A DNA stretch of 64,000 nucleotides from JAHJQZ01 sp963676075 (GCA_963676075.2 CAXXNZ010000031.1:1-64000), one strand, 5' to 3'. Numbered from the stretch's first letter, positions 52,632-62,134 are shown. Notes: generated by a model not told the origin, from the sequence alone. Translations and numbers: made by a program.

Positions 52632-53411
52632 CTAGAAAAGGGAGTCCTCGCGCAAAGCTTCGGCGATGAAGTCTTCCGGATCGACGGTGAAATCCCGGTA
52701 GAGCTTGAAATGGCTGGTCTGGCGGTAATCGATCTCGGCCAGGCCGCGGGGCGTGATTTCGAGGACGCGGGCGCCGGGGATGGCCATCAAGAGCGGCGAA
52801 TGCGTCGCCATGATTACCTGTGAGACAGCGGCGTCGCCGATCCGCTTGAGAATGCGGATGAGGTCGATCTGTCGCTTCGGGGACAGGGCGCTCTCCGGTT
52901 CGTCCATGAAGTAGATGCCCTGTCGGCTCATGCGTTCCTCGAAGAAGCGCACGAACCCTTCGCCATGGCTCCATGACAGGAAATCCGGTGGCGCGTTGAA
53001 GCTTTCGATCGCCGCCGTGTCGAGATAGCGCGCCACCGAGAAGAACGATTCGGCCTTGAAGAACCAGCCGTCGGTGATTTTTGGCAGCCACGAGGCGCGC
53101 AGCGCATTGGCCAGCTCGGCGCCGCTTTTGTCGATGGCGCCGGAATGATCGACCGGCCTGTAGCCCTTGCCGCCGCCGGCCTCGTCATAACCGCTCAGGG
53201 CGGCAATCGCCTCGATGAAGGTCGATTTGCCGGTACCGTTTTCGCCGACGATGATCGTCAGCGGCGTGGTGAATTCGAGTTCAAAATCCTCATCCTGAAG
53301 AAAGGGCAGGCTGAACGGGTATTCCCGGTCTTCGGGCAGGGCCTCGGTCCTCAGCGCAAGACGCTTGAGAAATGGCGCCGGAAGACGGGTACGATGCGGG
53401 CGACGAACCAT
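52632..53411 (-). CDS. ABC-type AAA ATPase (COG3910-like)
   Basis: 259 residues from ATG 53411. Walker A IIVGENGTGKSTFIEAIA near 53, Walker B GIYFMDEPESALSPKRQ near 177, and a switch His in ATHSPLLMAIPG. No membrane partner, so it is a stand-alone ABC ATPase of the predicted RecF/SMC-like kind. The role is unknown; some relatives belong to defence or toxin modules, but here it stands alone. Confidence 0.85.
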   Translation of the reverse strand: MVRRPHRTRLPAPFLKRLALRTEALPEDREYPFSLPFLQDEDFELEFTTPLTIIVGENGTGKSTFIEAIAALSGYDEAGGGKGYRPVDHSGAIDKSGAELANALRASWLPKITDGWFFKAESFFSVARYLDTAAIESFNAPPDFLSWSHGEGFVRFFEERMSRQGIYFMDEPESALSPKRQIDLIRILKRIGDAAVSQVIMATHSPLLMAIPGARVLEITPRGLAEIDYRQTSHFKLYRDFTVDPEDFIAEALREDSLF

Positions 53412-53649
53412 GAATGCATTTCCTTCGGCCGATACGATGCCATCCAATTCGACAATGGTCGATATGCGATGGCATCGCCCTGCGGCGATACATCCCAAAT
53501 GCCTGTAAACACTTGAGAAATTAGCAACTGCTAAGGTATAAATCTATGTCGCGGACAAAATGGCTTTTTCCTGTCACGCAAACGGGAATACCGTGCACAG
53601 GAATCGTCCTTAAGGGCGGTTAGCATCAACCAACCTCTTAGTGCATATC

Positions 53650-54747
53650 ATGAAAATAACAGCGGCCGTTGCCCGTAACCACCATGCCCCCCTGACCCTC
53701 GAACAGCTCGATCTGGAAGAGCCACGAGACGACGAAATTCTCGTTCGTATCGTTGCGACGGGTCTTTGCCATACCGACATGGCAGTGGTGGAAGCGCAGT
53801 TGCCGACACCGATGCCGGTGGTGCTTGGGCACGAAGGCGCGGGCGTTGTTGAAAAGGTTGGAAGCCGGATCACCAAGGTGCAGCCCGGCGATCATGTGGT
53901 ACTGAGCCTTGACACATGCGGCACCTGCCCGGCCTGCCAGAACCACGACACCACCTATTGTCACAACCAGTTCGATCTGAACTTCATGGCGCATCGCACT
54001 GACGGCACCACCACGCTGTCGGCGAATGGCGAACCTGTCCATTCGATGTTCTTCGGCCAGTCTTCGTTTGCCACCTATTCGATCTGCCACGAACGCAACG
54101 CCATCAAAGTGCCCAAGGATGCCGAGCTGGAAAAGCTCGGGCCGCTCGGCTGCGGTATCCAGACTGGTGCCGGCACCGTCATGAATGCGCTGGCGATCGA
54201 GGCCGGCAGTTCCATCGCCGTTTTCGGCGCGGGAACCGTCGGACTTGCCGGCGTGATGGGCGCGGTGCTGCAGGGCGCCACCACGATCATTGCCGTCGAC
54301 ATGGTCGATGCGCGGCTTGAACTGGCCAAGGAACTCGGGGCCACGCATGTGCTCAACCCCGGCAAGGTCGACGTCTCCGGGGAAATCAAGAAGATCACCG
54401 GCTACGGCCTCAACTACGCCTTCGATACCACCGGTTCGCCCAAGGTGATCCGCCAGGCGGTCGAGACTCTGGCGCTCAAGGGCACCTGCGCCGTGGTTGG
54501 CGCATCGGGCCCCGACGCCGAGATCGTCGTCAACGAAACCCATTTCATGTCCGGCGGACGTCGGCTGATGGGTGTGGTCGAGGGCGAGGCCAATTCCGAC
54601 GTCTATATCCCGACCCTGATCCGGCTCTGGCAACAGGGGCGTTTCCCCTTCGACAAGCTGATCACCTTCTTCCCGTTCGACAAGATCAACGACGCGATTG
54701 CCGCCTCCGCCAACGGTACGGCGGTGAAGGCGATTTTGCGGATGTAA
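53650..54747 (+). CDS. Zinc-dependent NAD(P)-alcohol dehydrogenase (aryl-alcohol type)
   Basis: 365 residues from ATG 53650 (MKITAAVARNHHAP); no strong ribosome site. Catalytic zinc ligands are in TGLCHTDMAV and GHEGAGVVEKVG; the structural zinc Cys set is in CGTCPACQNHDTTYC; the Rossmann site is VFGAGTVGLAGVMG. Resembles benzyl-alcohol (XylB) and related medium-chain dehydrogenases. It stands alone; the substrate cannot be fixed. Confidence 0.9.
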   Translation: MKITAAVARNHHAPLTLEQLDLEEPRDDEILVRIVATGLCHTDMAVVEAQLPTPMPVVLGHEGAGVVEKVGSRITKVQPGDHVVLSLDTCGTCPACQNHDTTYCHNQFDLNFMAHRTDGTTTLSANGEPVHSMFFGQSSFATYSICHERNAIKVPKDAELEKLGPLGCGIQTGAGTVMNALAIEAGSSIAVFGAGTVGLAGVMGAVLQGATTIIAVDMVDARLELAKELGATHVLNPGKVDVSGEIKKITGYGLNYAFDTTGSPKVIRQAVETLALKGTCAVVGASGPDAEIVVNETHFMSGGRRLMGVVEGEANSDVYIPTLIRLWQQGRFPFDKLITFFPFDKINDAIAASANGTAVKAILRM

Positions 54748-54796
54748 ACCGCTTTCCGCCCAAACATTGACCCGCCGGCGCTTGGCGCCGGTGGGC

Positions 54797-54847
54797 TAGA
54801 GCGTTTTCAGCAAAAGTGGGAACCGGTTTTGCGACTCGAAAACGCGA
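54797..54847. repeat. Palindromic intergenic repeat, family 1, copy C
   Basis: TAGAGCGTTTTCAGCAAAAG then GTGGGAACCGGTTTTGCG, closing with GAAAACGCGA; outer stem GCGTTTTC/GAAAACGC. It lies between convergent genes and, unlike copies A, B and D, gives no stop codon. Confidence 0.82.
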
Positions 54848-54902
54848 TATAGCGAAAAATTGGATCATTTCGGCGTTTCAATGAAACGGTGAAATGATCT
54901 CG

Positions 54903-55589
54903 TCAGGCGAGCGCCGCCGCGACCAGCGCCTTGGCGTGCAACTCGGTCGTGTCGTAGCTCGGCAGCGGCGAGACCGAATCGTCGATCAGCATGGCGATCT
55001 CGGTGCACCCGAGGATGACCGCCTCGGCGCCCCGTGTCGCCAGCAGGCCGATGGCCTCGACATAGTGCCGGCGGGAAGCGTCGCTGACGATACCCCGGCA
55101 CAGTTCTTCGTAGATGATGGCGTTGAGATTGGTGACATTGACCTCGGGCACCAGCACCGACAGCCCGCGCGCTTCCAGCCGCTCGCGATAGAACCCCATC
55201 TCCATGGTGAAACGGGTGCCCAAAAGCCCGACGCGGGAAATACCGTCTGCCAGCAGTTCGTCGGCGGTCGGGTCGGCGATGTGCAGGAACGGCACCGAGA
55301 TTGCCGCTTCGATCGCCGGGGCGGCAATGTGCATGGTGTTGGTGGCAAGTCCGATGATGCCAGCGCCGGCGGCTTCGAGCTTGCGGGCGCTCTCGGCCAT
55401 CAACGCGCCGGCGCCGTCCCAATCGCCCTTTTCCTGCATCTCGGCGATAGGAGCGAAATCGAGCGAAGCCATGATCAGCGGCGCCGAATGAAGCCCGCCG
55501 AGACGGCGCGCCGTCTCGCGGTTGAGGGCCGCATAGTAATGGGCGCTCGATTCCCAGCTCATGCCGCCGATCAGCCCGATGGTCTTCAC
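54903..55589 (-). CDS. Aspartate/glutamate racemase family protein
   Basis: 228 residues from GTG 55589, overlapping the rppH stop (GTGA). IGLIGGMSWESSAHYYAALN, GLATNTMHIAAPAIEAA with Asn-Thr and VILGCTEIAMLI with the second catalytic Cys fit the family. In the first half the usual active Cys is replaced by Thr (LATNTMH), so racemase activity of the standard two-Cys kind is doubtful; YgeA-like enzymes vary here. Translationally coupled to rppH. Confidence 0.87.
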   Translation of the reverse strand: MKTIGLIGGMSWESSAHYYAALNRETARRLGGLHSAPLIMASLDFAPIAEMQEKGDWDGAGALMAESARKLEAAGAGIIGLATNTMHIAAPAIEAAISVPFLHIADPTADELLADGISRVGLLGTRFTMEMGFYRERLEARGLSVLVPEVNVTNLNAIIYEELCRGIVSDASRRHYVEAIGLLATRGAEAVILGCTEIAMLIDDSVSPLPSYDTTELHAKALVAAALA

Positions 55590-56149
55590 GATGGAAGCTG
55601 CCCATCGAGGTTCGACAGGTCGTCGAGGGCGCGGAGTTTGTGCGGAATGTCGCCGAAGAACGAAACGAGCTGCACATAGACCTCGTGCTTGAACGGCACG
55701 ACCAGGTCGGGGAGCTTGTCGAGGTTTTCCCAGCGCCAGTCGGCGAACTCGGCCTTGTGCTTGCCGCCCCCGGGGCTGTGGATGTTGATTTCGGAATCCT
55801 CGCCTTCGAACAGGGCGGCGAACCATCTCTGCTTCTGGCCGCGGTATTTGCCCTTGAGAGCTTTGCCCAGCGCTTCATCCGGCAGATCGTATTGCACCCA
55901 GTCGGGCGCGGCGGTCAGAAGCGAGATCGAGGAGACGCTGGTTTCCTCATAGAGCTCGCGGATGGCGGCGTCGATCGGCTCTTCGCCCTTGTCGATGCCA
56001 CCTTGCGGCATCTGCCAGATCTGGCCGGCTGCAGCGGGGTAATCGGCACGCCGGCCAATCCATACCTGTCCGGCGCGGTTGAACAGCGCAACACCGGCAT
56101 TGAGGCGATAGGGCATCGCCGCGCGATCGGGGGAGGGGGCGTCGGACAT
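55586..56149 (-). CDS. rppH: RNA pyrophosphohydrolase (Nudix)
   Basis: 187 residues, ATG 56149. The Nudix box is complete: GGIDKGEEPIDAAIRELYEE with ET after it. MPYRLNAGVALFNRAGQVWI and WQMPQGGID match RppH, which removes pyrophosphate from mRNA 5' ends and starts decay. Lies after yibQ in the conserved minus-strand cluster. Confidence 0.95.
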   Translation of the reverse strand: MSDAPSPDRAAMPYRLNAGVALFNRAGQVWIGRRADYPAAAGQIWQMPQGGIDKGEEPIDAAIRELYEETSVSSISLLTAAPDWVQYDLPDEALGKALKGKYRGQKQRWFAALFEGEDSEINIHSPGGGKHKAEFADWRWENLDKLPDLVVPFKHEVYVQLVSFFGDIPHKLRALDDLSNLDGQLPS

Positions 56150-56179
56150 GTCGAACCTGAGTGCTTGAGTTGTCAGTTA

Positions 56180-56230
56180 TCGCATGTTCGAAGCGGAAAG
56201 CCGGGTGCCACCTTTCCTGAACATGCTCTA
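56180..56230. repeat. Palindromic intergenic repeat, family 1, copy D (diverged)
   Basis: Same layout as copies A-C but with several changes (GAACATGCTCTA end). Its edge supplies the TAG stop (56228-56230) of the yibQ-like gene. Confidence 0.7.
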
Positions 56231-57439
56231 TTTCATGATGGCGCTGACCGGCACCAGCAGCGCGCCGCGACTCTTCAGACCTTCGGCCCAATCGGTGATC
56301 GCGTCAATCGTCACAGGCAGGGCCGAGGCGATGCCGATGGCATAGCCCCTGTCGGCGGCCTTGGCTTCGAGGTCGGCCAGCTTGTCCATGATGGCGCCGC
56401 GCGAGGGATTGGTGTCGATCTCTTCGTCGCCACGGCCGAACGGCACCTTGTCGCGTCCCGACAATTGCGGGGCGACGGAGCGGTTGGAGCTGCCATCGTC
56501 GAGATAGCCGAGCCCGCGCGTGCCGATCTCTTCCATCAACGGCTCGAAATCGGCCGCCGAGGCGGTAAAGCGCGCGCCCATGTAGTTCATGATGCCGATA
56601 TAGCCGCCGAAGCGCGCCATCAGCCAGTAGAGCTTGTCGAGATTGGCGCGCGGCGACTGGCCTGTCAGCAGGGTCTGCGGCCCGGGGTCATTGTCAGGAT
56701 AGTCGAACGGCTCCATCGGCACCTGCAACAGCATCTCGTGACCCTCGGCACGGGCCGCGGCGGTCGTGCGCTGCAGCGATCGGCCATAGGGCGCGAAGGC
56801 CAGCGTAACATTGTCGGGCAGCTTGGCGATGGCATCGAGTGTGCCGGATTCGTTGATGCCGAGCCCGGTGACGACAATGGCGATGACCGGCTTGCCGGTG
56901 CCGGCCTGTGTGACCGAGGCGCGGGCGTAGGTCGCGAACGGCGTGTTGCCGGCGCCGTCGATCTGCGGGATCGGCCCGTTTGGCGTTTCCTCGATCAGGT
57001 TGGGATCGACGCCGAACCGCGTCAGTTCCTGGATCCCGACCGGAGTTTCTTCCACGTCGGGCAGGTTTGGATCGACCGTGGTGATCTGCGGTCCGTTGGG
57101 CGTGGTTATGGTGGTGGTGTTGGGGGCTGGCGTTACGGTGCTCGGCTCGGCCGGTGGTGCGGAAACGACCTCATTGGCCACGGCATTGGAATTGCGCGAG
57201 GACGAGATGTCGACGACAGCCGACGGGCGGCCTCCGAGCGGGTCGTGGACCGTGGCAATGCGGATATAGGCGCCAATCAGGATCAGCGCCGACAGTCCGA
57301 ATGCAATGCGCGCGATTGGCCAGGAGCGCGGACGCGGCATGCCGGCCGGACCAAGCTTTGGCGCGCGCAGCTTGCCGAAGCGGGCGAACAGGCCGGGCTT
57401 CTTCGGCTTTCCTAGCGGAGCATCAAGTTCGTCGGTCAT
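56228..57439 (-). CDS. Divergent polysaccharide deacetylase (YibQ) membrane-anchored protein
   Basis: 403 residues, ATG 57439. A cytoplasmic start, one helix (IARIAFGLSALILIGAYIRI), a Pro/Thr-rich linker (about 85-125), then the YibQ/DUF610 fold: KPVIAIVVTGLGINESGTLD, LPDNVTLAFAPYGRSLQ, GHEMLLQVPMEPFDYPDNDPG and YIGIMNYMGARFTA. Relatives are deacetylase-like but often lack the metal site. Linked to ctpA and envC in many alphaproteobacteria, suggesting a cell-wall role. Confidence 0.9.
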   Translation of the reverse strand: MTDELDAPLGKPKKPGLFARFGKLRAPKLGPAGMPRPRSWPIARIAFGLSALILIGAYIRIATVHDPLGGRPSAVVDISSSRNSNAVANEVVSAPPAEPSTVTPAPNTTTITTPNGPQITTVDPNLPDVEETPVGIQELTRFGVDPNLIEETPNGPIPQIDGAGNTPFATYARASVTQAGTGKPVIAIVVTGLGINESGTLDAIAKLPDNVTLAFAPYGRSLQRTTAAARAEGHEMLLQVPMEPFDYPDNDPGPQTLLTGQSPRANLDKLYWLMARFGGYIGIMNYMGARFTASAADFEPLMEEIGTRGLGYLDDGSSNRSVAPQLSGRDKVPFGRGDEEIDTNPSRGAIMDKLADLEAKAADRGYAIGIASALPVTIDAITDWAEGLKSRGALLVPVSAIMK

Positions 57440-57605
57440 GTGCCACGCGCCTTGTGCGTTCGATACGAATCACCGCCGAACACTAGTTTACGTTTGGTTT
57501 AGAATGCATTGAAACGCGCCGCCGGCCGGCTCAAGTGAGGCCCGAAAAAAAGCGGGCGCGGTGGGCAGTGATGCCAGCCGCGCCCGCAAATGCATGGCGC
57601 CGGGC

Positions 57606-58988
57606 CTATTCCGCCTTGGGCGGGAAGGACGGGTCCGTTTCCTCCCCGTCGATGAGCTTGACCGCATATTGCAGCTGCGTGTCTTCATCGTGATCGGGCG
57701 GGACGTAGATCGAGGAGCCCTTGGTGGCTTCGCCTTCGGTGCCGCCGCCGATCTGACCGTTGAGCGCCGCCTCGCCGAGGATCTCGTCGCGCCCCTTGAA
57801 CTCGTCCGGCACGTTCTGCAGCACCTGAATGTCCGGCTTGATGCCGGCCGCCTGGATCGAGCGGTTGTTCGGCGTGTAATAGCGTGCCGTCGTCAGCTTC
57901 ATGGCGCCATCGGCACCAAGCGAGATGATCGATTGCACCGACCCCTTGCCGTAGGAGCGCGTCCCGACCAGTGTCGCGCGCTTCTGGTCCTGCAGGGCGC
58001 CGGCGACGATCTCGGAGGCCGAGGCCGAGCCGCCATTGATCAACACCACCAGCGGCAGGTCCTTGACCAGGGCGTCGAGGTCGTCCGGCTTGGCGTCGTA
58101 GCGCTGGTCCTGTTCGGCGATGCGCCCGCGCGTCATCACCACCGCGCCGCGCGACAGGAAGGCGTCGGATACGGCGACGGCCTGGTCGACGGCACCGCCG
58201 GGGTTGTTCCTGAGGTCGAGGATCAGCCCCTTGAGCGGGGTGTCCTTGTTGTCGTCCATGAACTTGTGGATCGCCTTGGACACGCCGGCATAGGCCTGCT
58301 CGGAAAAGGAGATGATGCGCATTACCCCGACATCGCCGATCTTGTAGGACTTGACCGCGACGAGCGGAATGATGCCGCGCGTCAGCTCGATGGTCAGCGG
58401 ATCATCGACGCCGTCGCGCACCACGGTCAGCGTGATGTCGGTGCCGGGCTTGCCCTTCATGATGTCGAGGGCTTCGTTGAGCGTCATACCGTAGACCTGC
58501 TTGCCGTTGAGCTCGACGATCAGGTCGTTGGGCAGTATGCCGGCCTTGGCGGCAGGGGTATCATCGATCGGGGAGACGACCTTGATGACGCCGTCCTCCA
58601 TGGTCACTTCGATGCCGAGGCCCCCGAACTCGCCCCGGATCATGCTGGTCTGTTCCTTGAAGGACTTGGGATCGTAATAGACCGAGTGCGGATCGAGCGA
58701 GGTGAGCATGCCGTTGATGGCGGCGCGGATCAGTTCGCGCTCGTCCGGCACGTCGACATATTCGGCGCGGATGCGGTCGAAGACCTGTCCGAAGAGCTGC
58801 AGGTCTGAATAGACCTCCTGCTCGCTGCGCGGCACGTTTGCCGCTTCAGCGGAGGCATCGGTGCTGGTATCGGCGCCAGCGTCGGTGCCGGTGTCGTTGC
58901 CATTGTCTTGGGCATAGACCGGCAGCGCCAAAAGGCCACCGGCCAGAAGGGCGCCGGCAAGCAGTGCGCGAATTGGCGACAGGTTCAT
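57606..58988 (-). CDS. ctpA: Carboxy-terminal processing protease (S41)
   Basis: 460 residues from ATG 58988 (MNLSPIRALLAG); ATG 59012 is an alternative with GAGG close by. Signal peptide to about 27, a PDZ domain (FGGLGIEVTMEDGVIKVVSP then GILPNDLIVELNGKQVYGMT) and the S41 core with the catalytic Ser in NGGSASASEIVAGAL and Lys in GTRSYGKGSVQ. Periplasmic protease, in relatives trimming cell-wall enzymes. Directly downstream of envC. Confidence 0.95.
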   Translation of the reverse strand: MNLSPIRALLAGALLAGGLLALPVYAQDNGNDTGTDAGADTSTDASAEAANVPRSEQEVYSDLQLFGQVFDRIRAEYVDVPDERELIRAAINGMLTSLDPHSVYYDPKSFKEQTSMIRGEFGGLGIEVTMEDGVIKVVSPIDDTPAAKAGILPNDLIVELNGKQVYGMTLNEALDIMKGKPGTDITLTVVRDGVDDPLTIELTRGIIPLVAVKSYKIGDVGVMRIISFSEQAYAGVSKAIHKFMDDNKDTPLKGLILDLRNNPGGAVDQAVAVSDAFLSRGAVVMTRGRIAEQDQRYDAKPDDLDALVKDLPLVVLINGGSASASEIVAGALQDQKRATLVGTRSYGKGSVQSIISLGADGAMKLTTARYYTPNNRSIQAAGIKPDIQVLQNVPDEFKGRDEILGEAALNGQIGGGTEGEATKGSSIYVPPDHDEDTQLQYAVKLIDGEETDPSFPPKAE

Positions 58989-58992
58989 CGTG

Positions 58993-60312
58993 TTACCCAT
59001 TCCTGGTTTCATTTTCCTCGTTGCGCCACCATCTGGCCGGATCGACAGGTTTGTCGCCGTCCCTTATCTCGACATAAAGCGTCGGGCGCGACGCTCCCGC
59101 CGATGTTGTGACGGCACGGCCCACGGTACGCAAGCCCATGTTGCCGATCGGTTCACCCAATAGCACGAACTGGCCGACGTCGACGTCGATGGTTTCAAGT
59201 CCAGCCAGAAGGACAGAATAGCCGTCACCCGGATTGAGAATGACGATTTGGCCGTAATTGAGGTAAGGGCCCTTGTAGAGCACCCAGCCATCGCTCGGCG
59301 CGAGCACCTCGGCATCGGCGCGGGTGACGATGGATATGCCCTCCGACGCGCCGCCAAACCCGTCATCGGCGCCGAAATCGGTGATTGTGACCCCGGCGGC
59401 GGGACGGGCGAGAAGCCCGCGTCCTGCGGGAAAATCGAAGGCCGGCGCGGTGCGCGAGGTGTCAGCCAGCGCCAGCTTGATTTCTTCGGGCGTTTTGGCC
59501 GGAACCGTTTGCGCTGTGTCTGCCTCGGAGGCGATCCGTTGTGACAAAGAAGTGATGAGCTGATTGAGCGAACCGGAACGCGCGGCCAGCTCCTCGGCCT
59601 TTTTTTCTTCCTCGGTCAGGTCGGTGCCGGCGCGCGCCAGCCCGAGCTTGCGTGCCTCGATCAGGGTGGCGATGCGCAGCTGTTCCTCGAACAGCACCGA
59701 ATAGTTGGCCTTGAGCGTTTCGGTCTCGTCCTGTGCCTTCTTTCGCACCGAGCTCAGCTCGGCGAGGTCGGCGGAGACCTGTTTGGCCTTGTCGCGCAAT
59801 TGCGGCACGATTTCCGAAATCAGCATGGCCGCGCGCGCGGCGCCGAGCGCATCGGACGGCGCCACGACCAGCGCCGGCGGCGGATTGCGCGAGATGCGCG
59901 CCAGCGTCGCCACAAGGCTCGATACGCCCTCGTCCTCGTCGTCGAGGCGGGCGTGAAGATCGGTTTCCCTGTCGATCAGTTCCTGAAGCTTTTCCTCGGA
60001 GGCGGAAATCTCGATCTCGGCCAGCTTGACGCGCTGGCCGGCGGCGATCAGGGCAGCATTCTGCTCGGTCCGGTCGCCGCCCATGTCGGCGATTTCCTTC
60101 TTGAGCTTGTCGATCTTTTCCTGCGACAGGACCAGATCTGCATCCACCCCCTGCAATTCCGCCGTCGCTTCGTCGAGTTCGGGGGCGGACTGGGCGAAAC
60201 CGGTGCCGGAAAACATGACAACAGGCGCCAGCGCCACCATTATGGCGGCGGGCAACACCTTAAGCCACATCGGGCGCGTCGCTCTTTGCGGTTTCATGGT
60301 CGTTCGAATCAT
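58993..60312 (-). CDS. envC: EnvC-like murein hydrolase activator (degenerate LytM)
   Basis: 439 residues, ATG 60312 (ATG 60297 is an alternative). Signal segment, then a long coiled coil (about 45-270) with AELQGVDADLVLSQEKIDKL and EEEKKAEELAARSGSLNQLI, then a M23/LytM domain. The zinc-binding His of active LytM (HxGxD and HxH) are missing: GGASEGISI and LYVEIRDG appear instead. This fits EnvC-type activators that switch on amidases during division. Conserved neighbour of ctpA and rlmH. Confidence 0.92.
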   Translation of the reverse strand: MIRTTMKPQRATRPMWLKVLPAAIMVALAPVVMFSGTGFAQSAPELDEATAELQGVDADLVLSQEKIDKLKKEIADMGGDRTEQNAALIAAGQRVKLAEIEISASEEKLQELIDRETDLHARLDDEDEGVSSLVATLARISRNPPPALVVAPSDALGAARAAMLISEIVPQLRDKAKQVSADLAELSSVRKKAQDETETLKANYSVLFEEQLRIATLIEARKLGLARAGTDLTEEEKKAEELAARSGSLNQLITSLSQRIASEADTAQTVPAKTPEEIKLALADTSRTAPAFDFPAGRGLLARPAAGVTITDFGADDGFGGASEGISIVTRADAEVLAPSDGWVLYKGPYLNYGQIVILNPGDGYSVLLAGLETIDVDVGQFVLLGEPIGNMGLRTVGRAVTTSAGASRPTLYVEIRDGDKPVDPARWWRNEENETRNG

Positions 60313-60445
60313 CGCGCGATCTTATCAGACCAGAATTGCGGCGTGACTGCGATCCCTGCCCACGATGACAATCGCTTCGGTGGCGTTACTGGACGTGAAC
60401 AGGCCGTGAGGCCGATGGCCGAATGGCGACGGCGCCTGCCCAAAC

Positions 60446-60931
60446 TCACCCGCCCCGATGATAGGGATGGCCCGACAGAATGGTCGTGGCGCGGTAGAGC
60501 TGTTCGGTAACAAGAATGCGCACCAGTTGATGCGGCCAGGTCAGGGGAGAAAACGACAGCACCCGGTCGGCGCCGGCAACAAGGTTTGCGTCGAGGCCGT
60601 CGGCCCCGCCGATGAAAAAGCACAAACCGGCCCGCCCGACATCGCGCCATTTGGCGATATCGGCGGCGAAGGCTTCGGATGTGGTCGATTTTCCGTGTTC
60701 ATCGAGCGCGACGCGCACATGGCCGTCGGGCGCGGCCTTGATGAGGTCAGTGGCCTCTTCGGTCTTGCGGCGGGTGGCGGAGCCGGCGCGGGACTCAGCC
60801 CATTCGGCGATGTCGAAATGCGTCAGCCCGAGCGGTTTGCCTGTGGCGCGGGCACGGTCGAGATAGCGGGCCACGAGTTCGCGCTCGGGCCCGGTCTTCA
60901 TCCTGCCGATGGCGGCAATGGCGATGCGCAT
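60446..60931 (-). CDS. rlmH: 23S rRNA pseudouridine-1915 N3-methyltransferase
   Basis: 161 residues from ATG 60931 (MRIAIAAIGRMKTGPE). SPOUT fold; conserved FFIGGADGLDANLVAGAD, SFSPLTWPHQLVRILVTEQL and the end YHRGG (usually PYHRG/PYHK). Methylates helix 69 of the 50S subunit. Thirteen bases after rsfS, the usual pairing. Confidence 0.96.
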   Translation of the reverse strand: MRIAIAAIGRMKTGPERELVARYLDRARATGKPLGLTHFDIAEWAESRAGSATRRKTEEATDLIKAAPDGHVRVALDEHGKSTTSEAFAADIAKWRDVGRAGLCFFIGGADGLDANLVAGADRVLSFSPLTWPHQLVRILVTEQLYRATTILSGHPYHRGG

Positions 60932-60944
60932 GGCGTCGCCGGGA

Positions 60945-61331
60945 TCAGGACAGTGTCTGGTCCGGGAACTCAGCGGCCCACATCTTCTCGATATTGTAGA
61001 ACTCGCGGACTTCCGGCCGGAAGATGTGGATGATGACGTCGCCGGTGTCGAGCAGCACCCAGTCGCAATGGGGCAGTCCTTCGACACGCGGCTTGTCGAA
61101 GCCATTTTCACGCAGCGCGCGCGATAGCTGATCGGCGACGGCGCCGACATGCCGATGCGAGCGGCCCGAGGTCACGACCATATGGTCGGTCAGGCTCGAC
61201 TTGCCGGTGATGTCGATGTGGACGGTGTGTTCAGCCTTTGCGTCCTCGAGCGTGTCGAGGATCAAGGTGACGAGAGAGGCGGGCGCAACGGTCTGCGGGA
61301 CCTCTTTCGATTTCGGGACGGACTGGGTCAA
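60945..61331 (-). CDS. rsfS: Ribosomal silencing factor
   Basis: 128 residues from TTG 61331, supported by GAGG five bases upstream; no ATG fits. ILDTLEDAKAEHTVHIDITG, MVVTSGRSHRHVGAVADQLS and LPHCDWVLLDTGDVIIHIF are RsfS landmarks. Binds L14 and blocks subunit joining when nutrients are low. Between nadD and rlmH as in most Hyphomicrobiales. Confidence 0.95.
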   Translation of the reverse strand: MTQSVPKSKEVPQTVAPASLVTLILDTLEDAKAEHTVHIDITGKSSLTDHMVVTSGRSHRHVGAVADQLSRALRENGFDKPRVEGLPHCDWVLLDTGDVIIHIFRPEVREFYNIEKMWAAEFPDQTLS

Positions 61332-61507
61332 TACGGCCTCGTGTCCCTTGCCAATGCTCCAAATGTCATGAAGACGATGATGATCCTGATTCTTGTGTCG
61401 GGCGTATTACAACTAAGGGTTGAGGCTTTTCTCATTCCATTGCGGCGGAATTTCCACCGCCAGATGAGTATATGGTGAAATCATTGCAGCCTGACAAGGC
61501 TCGCCTC

Positions 61508-62134
61508 TCAGATTGCGCTGCCAGTACGGATGGCGGTGGAGGAAAGCCCGGACATGATGCCGTTGAGATATACCCAGGCCGGCGCCTCCATGAAGGGCAG
61601 CAGTTTGGCATCACTCTGGTCGAGCCGGTATTCGCGCAGCGCCTGCGCGGCGGGCGAATGCATGGCGCGGCGGGTGTTGCCGGGGCGGACATAAACGGCG
61701 ATCGGCATCAGCTCGGCAATGTCGCGCCAGTGCTCCCATTGATGAAAGCTGGCGAGATTGTCCGCCCCCATCATCCACACCAGCCGCCGGCCGGGCAGGC
61801 GGGTCTTGAGGTGAGACAGCGTGTCGAAGGTGTAGCGGAAGCCATAGGCAGCTTCGAAACCTGTGACATGGACGCCGGGCTGATGGATCAGGGCGCGTGC
61901 CTGGGCGATACGCGAGGCAAGTGGCGGCAGGCCGGAATTGTCCTTGAGCGGGTTGCCGGGAGAGACCAGCCACCAGACCTGATCGAGCCCGAGCCGCTTC
62001 ATCACCTCGTTTGTGACGAGGCAATGGCCACCATGGGCCGGGTTGAAGCTGCCGCCGAACAGGCCGATGCGCATGCCCGGCGCCGAGGCGGGTAGACCCG
62101 TCAGGTCGTCAGAGGCGCGGTAAATCCGGGTCAA
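61508..62134 (-). CDS. nadD: Nicotinate-nucleotide adenylyltransferase
   Basis: 208 residues from TTG 62134, which overlaps the proA stop (TTGA); ATG 62074 (MRIGLFGGSFNPAHGGH) is a shorter possibility. GGSFNPAHGGH is the nucleotide-binding T/HxGH-type motif; WWLVSPGNPLK and MGADNLASFHQW follow; LSSTAIR is the C-terminal signature. Makes deamido-NAD. The 176-base gap to rsfS holds no gene. Confidence 0.95.
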   Translation of the reverse strand: MTRIYRASDDLTGLPASAPGMRIGLFGGSFNPAHGGHCLVTNEVMKRLGLDQVWWLVSPGNPLKDNSGLPPLASRIAQARALIHQPGVHVTGFEAAYGFRYTFDTLSHLKTRLPGRRLVWMMGADNLASFHQWEHWRDIAELMPIAVYVRPGNTRRAMHSPAAQALREYRLDQSDAKLLPFMEAPAWVYLNGIMSGLSSTAIRTGSAI

